Below, piece by piece: positions 25,187 to 33,507 of a stretch of DNA of 64,000 nucleotides. Made by a program: the position numbers and the translations under genes. The stretch is from Flavobacterium anseongense (GTDB taxonomy: Bacteria > Bacteroidota > Bacteroidia > Flavobacteriales > Flavobacteriaceae). Where the stretch lies: NCBI RefSeq assembly GCF_021608185.1, contig NZ_JAKIHN010000001.1:310001-374000 (forward strand), written 5' to 3'. Within the stretch, counting starts at the first letter, position 1; each line of letters opens with the position of its first letter. The notes below the pieces were generated by a model that saw nothing but the letters and a program-made list of their open reading frames with translations, ran no database searches and was not told where the DNA came from.

Positions 25187-26643
25187 TCCAGTTGTTCTAA
25201 AATTTCTTTTACAATTTCCATATCATCAAAATCGTAGCGAACGCCATTAATTTCCTGATAGGTTTCGTGTCCTTTTCCGGCAATTAGAATAATATCATTT
25301 GGGCCTGCCAATTGACATGCCGTTCTAATAGCCTGTTTTCTATCAACAATGGACAATGTCTTTCTTTGATTTTGTGGCTGTACGCCTTCTTCCATGTCGG
25401 CAATAATGTCAATTGGATCTTCGGTTCTTGGATTGTCAGAAGTAATGATTACTTTATTGCTCATGGTCGAAGCAATGTTTGCCATGATTGGTCTTTTTGT
25501 CTTATCTCTATCGCCACCACAACCTACTACAGTTATCAATTGTTCATTATTAGAACGAATGTCATTGATGGTTTTCAGGACATTTTCCAAAGCATCCGGC
25601 GTATGTGCATAATCTACAATTGCTGTAATTTGGAAATTTGAAACAATAAACTGGAATCGTCCTGAAACGCTTTCCAATTCTGATAATAATCGCAATGTTT
25701 CTAATTTATCCAATCCTAATTCGATTGCAGTTCCGTAGATTGCCAATAAATTATAGGCGTTAAAAGTTCCGATTAAGCGAACCCAAACTTCGCTTTCATT
25801 TATCTTCAACAATAATCCTGATAATTGATTTTCGAGAATTTGTGCTTTAAAATCGGCATACGATTTCAACGCATACGTCAGTTTTCTGGCGGCCGTATTT
25901 TGAATCATCACTAAACCGTTTTTGTCATCGATGTTGGTCAATGCAAAAGCTGATTTTGGCAAATGGTCAAAAAATGATTTTTTTACATCGCGGTATTCGG
26001 CGAATGTTGGATGATAATCTAAATGGTCGTGCGATAAGTTCGTGAAAACGCCACCTTCAAAATGCAAGGCCTCGGTACGTTTTTGATGAATTCCGTGCGA
26101 GCTTACTTCCATAAAGCAATATTCAACACCCATTTCGCTCATTTCTGCCAAATAATAATTAATAGTTAATGAATCCGGTGTGGTGTGCGTTGCTTTGTAT
26201 TCTTTATCATCAACCATGATTTTTACGGTTGAAAGCAATCCAACTTTGTAGCCTGCTTTTTGGAATAATTGGTATAATAAAGAAGCGATGGTTGTTTTAC
26301 CATTCGTTCCGGTAATGCCAACTAATTTTAGATTTTGTGATGGATTTCCATAAAAGTTTGCTGCCAAAAATGCCAAAGCTGTATTGGTGTCTTTGACCTC
26401 GATATAAGTAACTCCGGTAACAATTACCTCCGGTAAAGTATCACAAACAATTACTATAGCTCCGAGATTTATGGCTTTTTCGATAAAGTCGTGACCGTTA
26501 GAAACTGTTCCGCGAATGGCAACAAAAACATCATTCTCAACAACTTTTCTTGAATCGAATTCGATTTTGTTGATGCACATTTCTGTCGAACCTTTTACAG
26601 CCTCGATGGCAACTTTATATAGTATGTCTTTTAAAACTATCAC
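25180..26643 (-). CDS. murE: UDP-MurNAc-L-Ala-D-Glu:meso-diaminopimelate ligase
   Basis: A 487-residue Mur ligase with P-loop GTNGKTT at 112-118 and the C-terminal motif DNPR at 403-406 (SDNPRTEDP). DNPR is the determinant for meso-diaminopimelate rather than lysine, so the peptidoglycan should be of the mDAP type. Other family segments are DSRKV, EVSSHG, FTNLSHDHLDYH and DYAHTPDAL. It overlaps ftsI by 4 bases and precedes mraY by 22. Confidence 0.97.
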   Translation of the reverse strand: MIVLKDILYKVAIEAVKGSTEMCINKIEFDSRKVVENDVFVAIRGTVSNGHDFIEKAINLGAIVIVCDTLPEVIVTGVTYIEVKDTNTALAFLAANFYGNPSQNLKLVGITGTNGKTTIASLLYQLFQKAGYKVGLLSTVKIMVDDKEYKATHTTPDSLTINYYLAEMSEMGVEYCFMEVSSHGIHQKRTEALHFEGGVFTNLSHDHLDYHPTFAEYRDVKKSFFDHLPKSAFALTNIDDKNGLVMIQNTAARKLTYALKSYADFKAQILENQLSGLLLKINESEVWVRLIGTFNAYNLLAIYGTAIELGLDKLETLRLLSELESVSGRFQFIVSNFQITAIVDYAHTPDALENVLKTINDIRSNNEQLITVVGCGGDRDKTKRPIMANIASTMSNKVIITSDNPRTEDPIDIIADMEEGVQPQNQRKTLSIVDRKQAIRTACQLAGPNDIILIAGKGHETYQEINGVRYDFDDMEIVKEILEQLDK

Positions 26644-28649
26644 GATAATTCGAGTATGATTGTTTGATTTTTATTCAAAGAAGCTCCAGCCGGAATTGAT
26701 TGTTTTTTTACTTTTCCGATGCCGATAACTTTTACTTTTAGTTTTAAATTTTCTAAAAGCGCCACAGCATCCATTCCGCTCATTCCTTTTAAATTTGGAA
26801 TAACTTTGATTTCAGCATTTGATTTGATTTTATAATCGTCGTAAGCCACTTCCTGTTTGCTGATTTTTTTATTCAGATTTTTGATTTCATTTGTTGATGG
26901 CGAATCGGTAAAAATCTTTTGTGCGATACGTTTGAAAACCGGTCCGGCTACATCAGCGCCATAATAATTATTGCCCGAAGTATTTGGTTTGTGAACCACT
27001 ACAATACAGGAATATTTAGGGTTTTCGGCTGGAAAAAATCCAACGAAAGAAGAAATGTAATGTTTGTCATTTCCGCCGTTTTTTCCATAATTGGCTTGCG
27101 CTGTTCCAGTTTTACCAGCCATAGAAAAATCTTTGGAATACAACTTCGAACCTGTTCCTTTCTTAACTACGTTTTGCATTACAGCTTTTAACTTCTTGAT
27201 TGTTTCGTCAGAACAAATCTTCGGATTGATGACTTCTTTATTATAGGTTTTGATGACTTTATTCCATTCTTTTATTTCGGAAACGAATTGTGGTTTTATC
27301 ATTTCGCCGTTGTTTGCAACTGCATTATACAAGGTCAATGTTTGTAATGGAGTTACAGAAACACCGTATCCAAAAGCCATCCATGGTAGCGAAATAGCGC
27401 TCCAATGTTTGTCTCCGGGTTGCGGAATATAAGGTTGTCCTTCTCCCTGAAATGGCAATCCTAATGGTTTGTTCAATCCCATTCTGTCGATTCTGTCTAC
27501 AAATTGTTGTGGATTGTTTCTATAGTTTTCATAAACCGCCTGAACCATTATAGTATTTGAAGAAACTTCGAAACCACGAGCCAAAGAAATTCTTCCATAA
27601 CCACCTTCGTGAGAATCACGGACTTTGCTTCCTCGGTAATCAATTATTCCGCCTTTGCTGTCATAAACCTTACTGGTGTCTACTTTATTATCATCTAACA
27701 AGGCAATCATATCAACCAGTTTGAAGGTTGAACCCGGTTCGTGTGATTCGGCTATTGCATAATTTGTAGTTTCAAAATAAGTCGAATCGGTTTCTTTTAA
27801 TTTTCCGAGATTAGAGATGGCTTTTACTCTTCCGGTTTTGGTTTCCATTACCACAACACAACCGTGTTCTGCTTTGAATTCTTTTAATTGTTTTAACAAA
27901 GCGTGATGCGCAATATCCTGAATATAAACATCGATAGTTGAAATCACATCATAACCATCCTGCGGATCAACTTCATTCACATCGCGAATAGGTTTCCATT
28001 GGCCTTTGGCGATTTTTTGTTTTAAGACTTTGCCGTCTTTTCCATTTAAATATTTTCTGAAAGACCATTCAATTCCTTTACCAACGCGGGTTCCGTTTTC
28101 GTCAATTCGGTCATAACCAATTGTTCTTTCGGCAATTTTTCCTATTGGATGTTCGCGAACGGTTTCCTGCTCGGTAATCATTCCGCCTTTATTCGCTCCT
28201 AAATTAAAAAGTGGAAAACCTTTAATTTTGATATATTCTGTATAGCTTAAGTCACGAGCAATTAATAAATACCTGTTCTTATTGGCACGAGCCATTCTTA
28301 GTTGGGTGTGATAAAAAGAACTTGGTTTGCCTAACATTTTTGATAATGAATCGGCTAATGGTTTTACATTCGTCTCAAAATTTTCAGATTTTGGAGCTAC
28401 AGCATCAAAACGGATGTTGTAATTTGGAATTGAGGTTGCCAATAAACTTCCGTCTGAAGAATAAATATTTCCTTTATTGGCTGGAATCACAAAGTTCTTA
28501 ACCGTTCTTTCTTTGGCTAATTTTCTATAATAATCTCCTTCTGACCATTGAATTTTAGTCAGCTTAAAAGCAATTGCTATAGTCATTATGAAGATGCTGA
28601 ACGCAACTAAATAAATACGGTAAGAGATATGTTTATCTTCTACTGCCAT
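26640..28649 (-). CDS. ftsI: Peptidoglycan transpeptidase FtsI (PBP3), with PASTA domain
   Basis: A 669-residue class B penicillin-binding protein. It has a single membrane anchor at about 12-32, a dimerisation/pedestal domain, then the transpeptidase domain with S307 in STFK (307-310), SSN (363-365) and KTGT (513-516). A PASTA domain follows at about 615-669 (IPNLKGMSGMDAVALLENL, ending ILELS), absent in E. coli FtsI but common in Gram-positive and Bacteroidetes homologues. It acts at the septum with FtsW. It overlaps ftsL by 10 bases and murE by 4. Confidence 0.97.
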   Translation of the reverse strand: MAVEDKHISYRIYLVAFSIFIMTIAIAFKLTKIQWSEGDYYRKLAKERTVKNFVIPANKGNIYSSDGSLLATSIPNYNIRFDAVAPKSENFETNVKPLADSLSKMLGKPSSFYHTQLRMARANKNRYLLIARDLSYTEYIKIKGFPLFNLGANKGGMITEQETVREHPIGKIAERTIGYDRIDENGTRVGKGIEWSFRKYLNGKDGKVLKQKIAKGQWKPIRDVNEVDPQDGYDVISTIDVYIQDIAHHALLKQLKEFKAEHGCVVVMETKTGRVKAISNLGKLKETDSTYFETTNYAIAESHEPGSTFKLVDMIALLDDNKVDTSKVYDSKGGIIDYRGSKVRDSHEGGYGRISLARGFEVSSNTIMVQAVYENYRNNPQQFVDRIDRMGLNKPLGLPFQGEGQPYIPQPGDKHWSAISLPWMAFGYGVSVTPLQTLTLYNAVANNGEMIKPQFVSEIKEWNKVIKTYNKEVINPKICSDETIKKLKAVMQNVVKKGTGSKLYSKDFSMAGKTGTAQANYGKNGGNDKHYISSFVGFFPAENPKYSCIVVVHKPNTSGNNYYGADVAGPVFKRIAQKIFTDSPSTNEIKNLNKKISKQEVAYDDYKIKSNAEIKVIPNLKGMSGMDAVALLENLKLKVKVIGIGKVKKQSIPAGASLNKNQTIILELS

Positions 28650-28987
28650 AATTTTTGAAAGAAACTTTTTTCTATTGGTTTTTTAACTTTTATCTTTTGT
28701 GGTGGAACTGACGATGGAAAAATCTTTCTTTCTTCCATTTTCTCTGAAACTGTCGATTCCATTTTTAACTTCATTAATTCGGAGCGTTTGTCAACAAACT
28801 CGGAGCGCAATTCTTTTACTTCATTTGTCAATTCTGTTATACGAAATACTTTTTGCTCAAATCGGTGTGTATTGCCTATCATCAAAAGTGCTAACAGAAA
28901 CAAAAAAACTATGAAACGCCAGTTTCTTGTGGCATCTTCATTGACTAAAAACCTAGCTTTTAATATGCTGTAAACTCCTTTTTTCAT
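28640..28987 (-). CDS. ftsL: FtsL-like division protein
   Basis: A 115-residue bitopic protein: a cytoplasmic N-terminus, one transmembrane helix (about 24-40, RFIVFLFLLALLMIG), then a heptad-rich periplasmic coiled coil (ITELTNEVKELRSEFVDKRSELMKLKMESTVSEKME) and a basic tail. FtsL is poorly conserved; size, topology and position between rsmH and ftsI identify it. Coiled-coil pairing with a DivIC/FtsB-like partner is expected; none is encoded in this window. Confidence 0.88.
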   Translation of the reverse strand: MKKGVYSILKARFLVNEDATRNWRFIVFLFLLALLMIGNTHRFEQKVFRITELTNEVKELRSEFVDKRSELMKLKMESTVSEKMEERKIFPSSVPPQKIKVKKPIEKSFFQKLWQ

Positions 28988-28989
28988 TT

Positions 28990-29898
28990 CTATTTCTTTT
29001 CAGCTACTCTTAACTTGGCACTTCTTGCTCTGTTGTTTTCTTTTATTTCTTCGTCGGTTGGAACGATTAACTTTTCAATGCTTTTAAACGGAACTGAAAA
29101 GTTTCCGAAAAAATCGCGTTCAGGTTCACCTTCAAACATTCCGTTTTTTATGAAACGCTTTACCAATCTATCTTCTAAAGAATGGTAGGATATCACGCTT
29201 AATCTTCCTTCCGGTTTCAATATTTCAAGTGATTGTTCTAAAAATTCTTTTAAAACATCCATTTCCTGATTCACTTCAATTCTTATTGCCTGATAGATTT
29301 GAGCCAGGATTTTATTTTTGTGTTGTTCGGGCAAAAACCTCGACAGAACAATTTTTAATTCGTCAGTTGTTTTGATAGTTTTCTTTCCTCTTGCTTCAGC
29401 TATTGTTCTAGCTAGAGCCGGAGCAACTTTCAATTCGCCATAATCCAAAAACACTCTTTTTAAATTGGCTTCATCATATTCATTTACCACTTTGAACGCG
29501 TCCAACTCATTTTTTTTACTCATTCTCATATCTAATTCGGCATCAAAGCGAGTAGAAAAACCTCTTTCGGGAACATCGAACTGATGTGATGAAACACCTA
29601 AATCTGCTAGAATCCCATCGACACTTTTCACTCCGTGAAACCTCAAAAAACGTTTGATATATCTAAAGTTTTCAGGTATGAGCGTAAATCTTTCATCTGG
29701 TAAAGCGTTTGCCTGAGCATCTTCATCCTGGTCAAATCCGAATAGTTTTCCGTTTGGTCCTAATCGTTTTAAAATCTCTTTAGAATGACCGCCGCCGCCA
29801 AAAGTCACATCCACATAAATTCCGTCAGGTTTGATATTAAGTCCGTCAACAGTTTCTTTCAGTAAAACCGGATTATGATATTCCATTTTCATCGTCAT
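28990..29898 (-). CDS. rsmH: 16S rRNA (cytosine(1402)-N(4))-methyltransferase
   Basis: A 302-residue SAM-dependent methyltransferase (MraW). It has YHNPVLLKETVDGL at the N-terminus, YVDVTFGGGGHSKEIL (SAM-binding), DGILADLGVSSHQFD and YHSLEDRLVKRF. It methylates C1402 in the 30S decoding centre. The drawn start overlaps the end of mraZ by 26 bases; the internal ATGs at 29892 or 29886 (MEYHNP) would shorten the overlap. It is the second gene of the dcw operon, its usual place. Confidence 0.96.
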   Translation of the reverse strand: MTMKMEYHNPVLLKETVDGLNIKPDGIYVDVTFGGGGHSKEILKRLGPNGKLFGFDQDEDAQANALPDERFTLIPENFRYIKRFLRFHGVKSVDGILADLGVSSHQFDVPERGFSTRFDAELDMRMSKKNELDAFKVVNEYDEANLKRVFLDYGELKVAPALARTIAEARGKKTIKTTDELKIVLSRFLPEQHKNKILAQIYQAIRIEVNQEMDVLKEFLEQSLEILKPEGRLSVISYHSLEDRLVKRFIKNGMFEGEPERDFFGNFSVPFKSIEKLIVPTDEEIKENNRARSAKLRVAEKK

Positions 29899-30346
29899 TT
29901 ACATTCCCCATTACATCTTCGGCTAAGTCTGCAAAATCAATATCGTCGCCTGCTATCGATTTTTCATATAAATCTTTATCCCAAACCTCCACTATATTGA
30001 CAGCAGAAGAAAGAACGATATCTTTCGATATTTTGCTAAACGCAACTAAATCTTTCGGAATTAACAACCTTCCTAAATCGTCAACTTCGACCACTTTTAC
30101 TCCGGCAGTAAATCGACGGATGAAGTCGTTATTTTTCTTTACAAAGCGGTTGAGTTTGTTGATTTTTTGCATCATCAAATTCCACTCTGTCATTGGATAT
30201 AATTCTAAACAAGGTTGAAAAACGGAACGCTTCAAGACAAAGCCATCTTGAAGAGAATTAGCAAGTTGCTTCTTCAACGCCGAAGGAATCATGAGTCTTC
30301 CCTTGGCATCAACCTTGCATTCGTATGTTCCGATTATGGTGTTCAA
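29873..30346 (-). CDS. mraZ: Division/cell wall cluster transcriptional repressor MraZ
   Basis: A 157-residue protein with two SpoVT/AbrB-like MraZ repeats: IIGTYECKVDAKGRLMIPSALKKQL near the N-terminus and FTAGVKVVEVDDLGRLLIPKDLVAF near 90-115. I start at the TTG at 30346 (L/M-NTIIG), where the family begins. The upstream ATG at 30403 lies above the promoter box and inside operator-like repeats, so it cannot be transcribed from that promoter. MraZ proteins bind repeated boxes upstream of their own operon and repress dcw transcription, which fits the phased GTGGTA boxes here. Confidence 0.93.
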   Translation of the reverse strand: MNTIIGTYECKVDAKGRLMIPSALKKQLANSLQDGFVLKRSVFQPCLELYPMTEWNLMMQKINKLNRFVKKNNDFIRRFTAGVKVVEVDDLGRLLIPKDLVAFSKISKDIVLSSAVNIVEVWDKDLYEKSIAGDDIDFADLAEDVMGNVNDDENGIS

Positions 30347-30369
30347 TTTGGTTTTATTCTGGTTACCAG

Positions 30370-30377
30370 CAAAAATA
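30370..30377 (-). promoter_or_regulatory. TAnnTTTG promoter box of the dcw operon
   Basis: The minus strand reads TATTTTTG, 23 bases upstream of the mraZ TTG start; TTG trinucleotides at 30395-30393 or 30405-30403 may serve as the -33 element and fall inside the operator boxes. Confidence 0.6.
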
Positions 30378-30387
30378 TAAAAATATT

Positions 30388-30434
30388 TACCACAATTTAC
30401 CACAAAATACCACTTTGTTAATAAGTTTTACCAC
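30388..30434 (-). promoter_or_regulatory. Phased GTGGTA boxes, probable MraZ operator
   Basis: On the minus strand GTGGTA occurs at 30393-30388, 30403-30398, 30413-30408 and 30434-30429. The first three are exactly 10 bp apart and the fourth is 21 bp (two turns) further, so all face the same side of the helix. They cover the -33 region of the mraZ promoter. E. coli MraZ binds TGGG-type direct repeats at 10-bp spacing, so a homologous operator is a strong inference. Confidence 0.75.
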
Positions 30435-30728
30435 TTTAATCCCATATTGCAAAAAAACTTAAGAAAATCTGTCTGTTTAATTTTTAAAAAATCATCAAAA
30501 TAAGTCGGGAAATTAGGAAAAAGTGATTTTGAAAATTGATTTTTAATACTTTTCAACTTCCCTATTTAGACTAAATTTATTTTCGCAATTGTTGACAATT
30601 AATGCTTTATTCGTTTCTGATGGAGTGTTGACGAAATTGTCAATTTTAGTAGTAAATAATCCTTATATAAATGGGTTTTAATCTATAAAATCATATATTT
30701 GTTGCGAGGCAAAACTCAAAAAAATCAC
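30435..30728. other. AT-rich intergenic region between mraZ and the hydrolase gene
   Basis: About 290 bp without a gene. It holds two short dyads, AATTGT-TG-ACAATT at 30587-30600 and TTGAC-GAAATT-GTCAA at 30628-30643, and a TAnnTTTG box (TATATTTG) at 30694-30701, 27 bases before the plus-strand ATG at 30729. I saw nothing else. Confidence 0.6.
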
Positions 30729-31493
30729 ATGGAAGGAAAATTTAAAAAAGAAGGCAGATATTCCTATTTTGAAGCCGGAGAAGGCACACCAATAGTCGTT
30801 TTACACGGGTTAATGGGTGGCTTGAGTAACTTTAATGGCGTTGCTGATTATTTCTCGTCTAAAGGATATAAAGTAATTATTCCTGAGTTGCCTATTTATA
30901 CCCAAAATATTTTAAAAACCAACGTGAAAGCTTTTGCAAAATATGTCAAAGACTTTATTACTTTCAAAGGTTTTGATCGTGTTATTCTTTTGGGAAATTC
31001 TCTTGGTGGACATATAGCTCTGTATCATGCTAAAATGTATCCTGAAAAAGTTGCCGGTCTTGTAATTACGGGAAGTTCAGGATTGTATGAAAGTGCTATG
31101 GGAGACAGTTATCCAAAGCGTGGTGATTATGATTATATAAAGAAAAAAGCAGAAGCTGTTTTTTATGACCCAAAAGTGGCTTCAAAAGAAATAGTTGACG
31201 AAGTTTTTGCTGTAGTTAATGACAGAATAAAAGTGATTAAAACATTGACTATTGCAAAAAGTGCGATTCGTCATAATATGGCTAAAGATTTACCAAAAAT
31301 GCATGTTAAAACCTGTATAATTTGGGGGAAAAACGATCAGGTTACACCACCTGAAGTAGCGGAAGAATTTCACAAATTAATGCCTAATTCTTCATTGTAT
31401 TGGATAGACAAATGCGGCCACGCTGCCATGATGGAGCATCCTGACGAGTTCAACCGTTTACTTGATGAATGGTTAAAAGAAGTTCATTTATAA
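30729..31493 (+). CDS. Alpha/beta fold hydrolase
   Basis: A 254-residue cytoplasmic alpha/beta hydrolase. Oxyanion-hole strand PIVVLHGLMGG lies near residues 21-31, nucleophile elbow GNSLGG near 94-99 (Ser), acid DQVTPP near 205, and catalytic His in KCGHAAMMEHP near 232. The substrate cannot be told; no signal peptide. I start at ATG 30729; the in-frame TTG at 30699 overlaps the promoter box. engB follows after 2 bases, so the two are one transcript, a frequent arrangement in Flavobacteria. Confidence 0.88.
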   Translation: MEGKFKKEGRYSYFEAGEGTPIVVLHGLMGGLSNFNGVADYFSSKGYKVIIPELPIYTQNILKTNVKAFAKYVKDFITFKGFDRVILLGNSLGGHIALYHAKMYPEKVAGLVITGSSGLYESAMGDSYPKRGDYDYIKKKAEAVFYDPKVASKEIVDEVFAVVNDRIKVIKTLTIAKSAIRHNMAKDLPKMHVKTCIIWGKNDQVTPPEVAEEFHKLMPNSSLYWIDKCGHAAMMEHPDEFNRLLDEWLKEVHL

Positions 31494-31495
31494 AG

Positions 31496-32116
31496 ATGAA
31501 AATTAACACTGCCGAATTTATTATCAGCAATTCTGATGTCAGCAAATGTCCTTTGGAACGTTTGCCTGAATATGCTTTTATAGGTCGTTCTAATGTTGGG
31601 AAATCATCTTTAATCAACATGCTGACCAATCATAAAAATTTGGCAAAAACATCAGGAAAACCAGGGAAGACACAACTTATAAATCATTTTAAAATAAATT
31701 CCAATTGGTTTTTAGTCGATTTGCCCGGTTATGGCTATGCTCGGGTTTCTAAGAAAACAAAAGAAGTTTTTCAGGAATTCATAACCGATTATTTCGAAAA
31801 AAGAGAACAATTGGTTTGCGCTTTTGTGCTAATCGATATTCGGTTAGAAGCACAAAAAATCGACTTGGAATTCATCAATTATTTGGGTGAAATTGAAGTA
31901 CCTTTCTGCATCATTTTTACTAAAGCGGATAAGATAAGCCGTGGAAAAATTGATTCAAACATTGCCGCTTACAGAAAAGCGCTTTTAGCCAATAACTGGG
32001 AAGAAATGCCACAACATTTTGTTACTTCGGCAACAGAAAACACAGGAAGAGAAATAGTTTTGCAATATATTGACGATGTAAACACAGAAGTCTTTAAAGA
32101 CTTGAATCAGTTTTAG
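31496..32116 (+). CDS. engB: Ribosome biogenesis GTPase EngB/YsxC (YihA)
   Basis: A 206-residue GTPase of normal family length. G1 GRSNVGKSSLIN lies near residues 29-40, G2/G3 region GKPGKTQLINHF and VDLPGYGYA, G4 TKAD near 144 and G5 SATE. It is needed for late assembly of the 50S subunit. The ATG at 31496 gives the family N-terminus (MKINTAEFIISNSDVSKCP); the longer in-frame start inside the hydrolase gene is rejected. It ends 3 bases before gldC, which is convergent. Confidence 0.95.
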   Translation: MKINTAEFIISNSDVSKCPLERLPEYAFIGRSNVGKSSLINMLTNHKNLAKTSGKPGKTQLINHFKINSNWFLVDLPGYGYARVSKKTKEVFQEFITDYFEKREQLVCAFVLIDIRLEAQKIDLEFINYLGEIEVPFCIIFTKADKISRGKIDSNIAAYRKALLANNWEEMPQHFVTSATENTGREIVLQYIDDVNTEVFKDLNQF

Positions 32117-32119
32117 AAT

Positions 32120-32455
32120 TTATTTTTTCAACTCTAATTTTTCGGCAAAATAATCACAAAAATCTCTCATGGTATCAGCCATTTTTTCATCTTGTGTTGC
32201 ACGCTGAAAAGTATCGGCCATAGCAACCAAGGTTTGATGAAAAAACTTTTTCATTTCATCAACAGGCATCTCTTTTGTCCACAAATCTATACGAAGTGTT
32301 TCCTGCACTTTGCTATCCCAAATTGATAGCATCATGGCTTTTGCTTCTTCTTGTTCAACGCCACCGTCTTGTGCTGACCAGCTTAGCTTTTCAGGAACAC
32401 GGTTTTCATCTAATTCAACAAGGAATTTTATTTCGGAGGTAATGTTTTTACTCAT
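32120..32455 (-). CDS. gldC: Gliding motility protein GldC
   Basis: A 111-residue cytoplasmic protein matching GldC: it starts MSKNITSEIKFLVELDENRVPEKLSWSAQDGG and ends in a helical MRDFCDYFAEKLELKK. I start at the Met at 32455; an ATG at 32503 would add 16 basic residues from the gldB frame. It overlaps the 3' end of gldB by 8 bases. GldC supports, but is not essential for, the gliding / type IX secretion machinery through GldB stability (known for F. johnsoniae). Confidence 0.92.
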   Translation of the reverse strand: MSKNITSEIKFLVELDENRVPEKLSWSAQDGGVEQEEAKAMMLSIWDSKVQETLRIDLWTKEMPVDEMKKFFHQTLVAMADTFQRATQDEKMADTMRDFCDYFAEKLELKK

Positions 32456-33416
32456 CAGTCTTTTTGGGTTTGTATTTTGATTTTTCAAATAGTTCTTTGG
32501 CATCCATTTTCAGCATATCCTGCATACTGACTTCATTATTTTGCATAAACGAACGGACAATCTGCCATCCAATCCATTGTCCTACTCTTCCGGGAGATTC
32601 GTTATCGATTTCTAAATAAAATTTAGAAAAAGGCGCCAAATTTGTAAAGCGTCCGGGCAATTTAGAATCAGCGCTATAGAGCAATTCTTTTTCTATAAAG
32701 TAGCGCCAAATATAACTCTCGTTTTCCTGGCACCAAGTAATTTGTTCGGGTAGATAGCCAATTTTTTCAGCATCTGTATAGGTAGGCAATAACTGATCTT
32801 TCAGGTATAATTGCTTGCCATAATATATCATTTCACCAAGCAATGTCTTTTCTCTTGCCGGCGGAATTTTTCCTAGAGAAAAGCTCGTAACGATATCGGG
32901 CATCATTTGTCTTTCTTCAAAATTTTGCTCTAAATACTTAGGGAATTCATAGAATTTATGATTTGCACCAAGATATAATTCCAAAGAAATTACAAGTTTG
33001 TCATTAGCGTATATTGCCTTATTGTTATAATCCATATCAGCAATAACCGTATACACTTTTGGCATCGTAGCTGTTGGAAAAAAATATTTTATGTGTTTAA
33101 ACAAATCCTCAATTTCTGAAGTTTGCTTTCCAAAATCAGAATACTTCTTCTCTACTTCCTGAAACAATTCCTTCCATAACGGATTTTGCATTTTTTCTAT
33201 CCAAACTTTATCCGGCACACCTTCGGGAAAGAAAAAAGGATATTCGGCTTTTAGATTTTGTAACTCATTTGGTGGTGTTTCAAAAAAGGCTTTTTCAAAT
33301 CGATATACCTTAAGTGAAATCGGGGGTGTTTCTTCTATTGCCTTTTCGATTTTTGATTTTTTATCACAAGAGATTAAACCAACTAAAAGGACTACTGCAA
33401 CTATATATTTTTTCAT
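32448..33416 (-). CDS. gldB: Gliding motility lipoprotein GldB
   Basis: A 322-residue lipoprotein with signal peptide and lipobox LISC (C17), then a mostly helical periplasmic domain rich in aromatic residues (YPFFFPEGVPDKVW, GRVGQWIGWQIVRSFM). GldB is needed for gliding in F. johnsoniae. It overlaps gldC and is divergent from nadE, the same neighbourhood seen in other Flavobacteria. The rest of the gliding/T9SS genes are not in this window. Confidence 0.93.
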   Translation of the reverse strand: MKKYIVAVVLLVGLISCDKKSKIEKAIEETPPISLKVYRFEKAFFETPPNELQNLKAEYPFFFPEGVPDKVWIEKMQNPLWKELFQEVEKKYSDFGKQTSEIEDLFKHIKYFFPTATMPKVYTVIADMDYNNKAIYANDKLVISLELYLGANHKFYEFPKYLEQNFEERQMMPDIVTSFSLGKIPPAREKTLLGEMIYYGKQLYLKDQLLPTYTDAEKIGYLPEQITWCQENESYIWRYFIEKELLYSADSKLPGRFTNLAPFSKFYLEIDNESPGRVGQWIGWQIVRSFMQNNEVSMQDMLKMDAKELFEKSKYKPKKTDE

Positions 33417-33461
33417 TTAAAATTAACGAATGTTAAACCGATTAAAACCCTTTTGATTTTT

Positions 33462-33469
33462 TACATTTG
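33462..33469 (+). promoter_or_regulatory. TAnnTTTG promoter box for nadE
   Basis: TACATTTG, 38 bases before the nadE ATG in the divergent gldB/nadE gap. Confidence 0.55.
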
Positions 33470-33507
33470 CAAATATACAGTGCAGTTTCTAAAAATTTTC
33501 ATAACAA

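Noticed and set aside
30347..30403. Longer MraZ starting at the ATG at 30403
   Set aside because: That ATG lies upstream of the promoter box and within operator-like repeats; the family N-terminus begins at the TTG at 30346.
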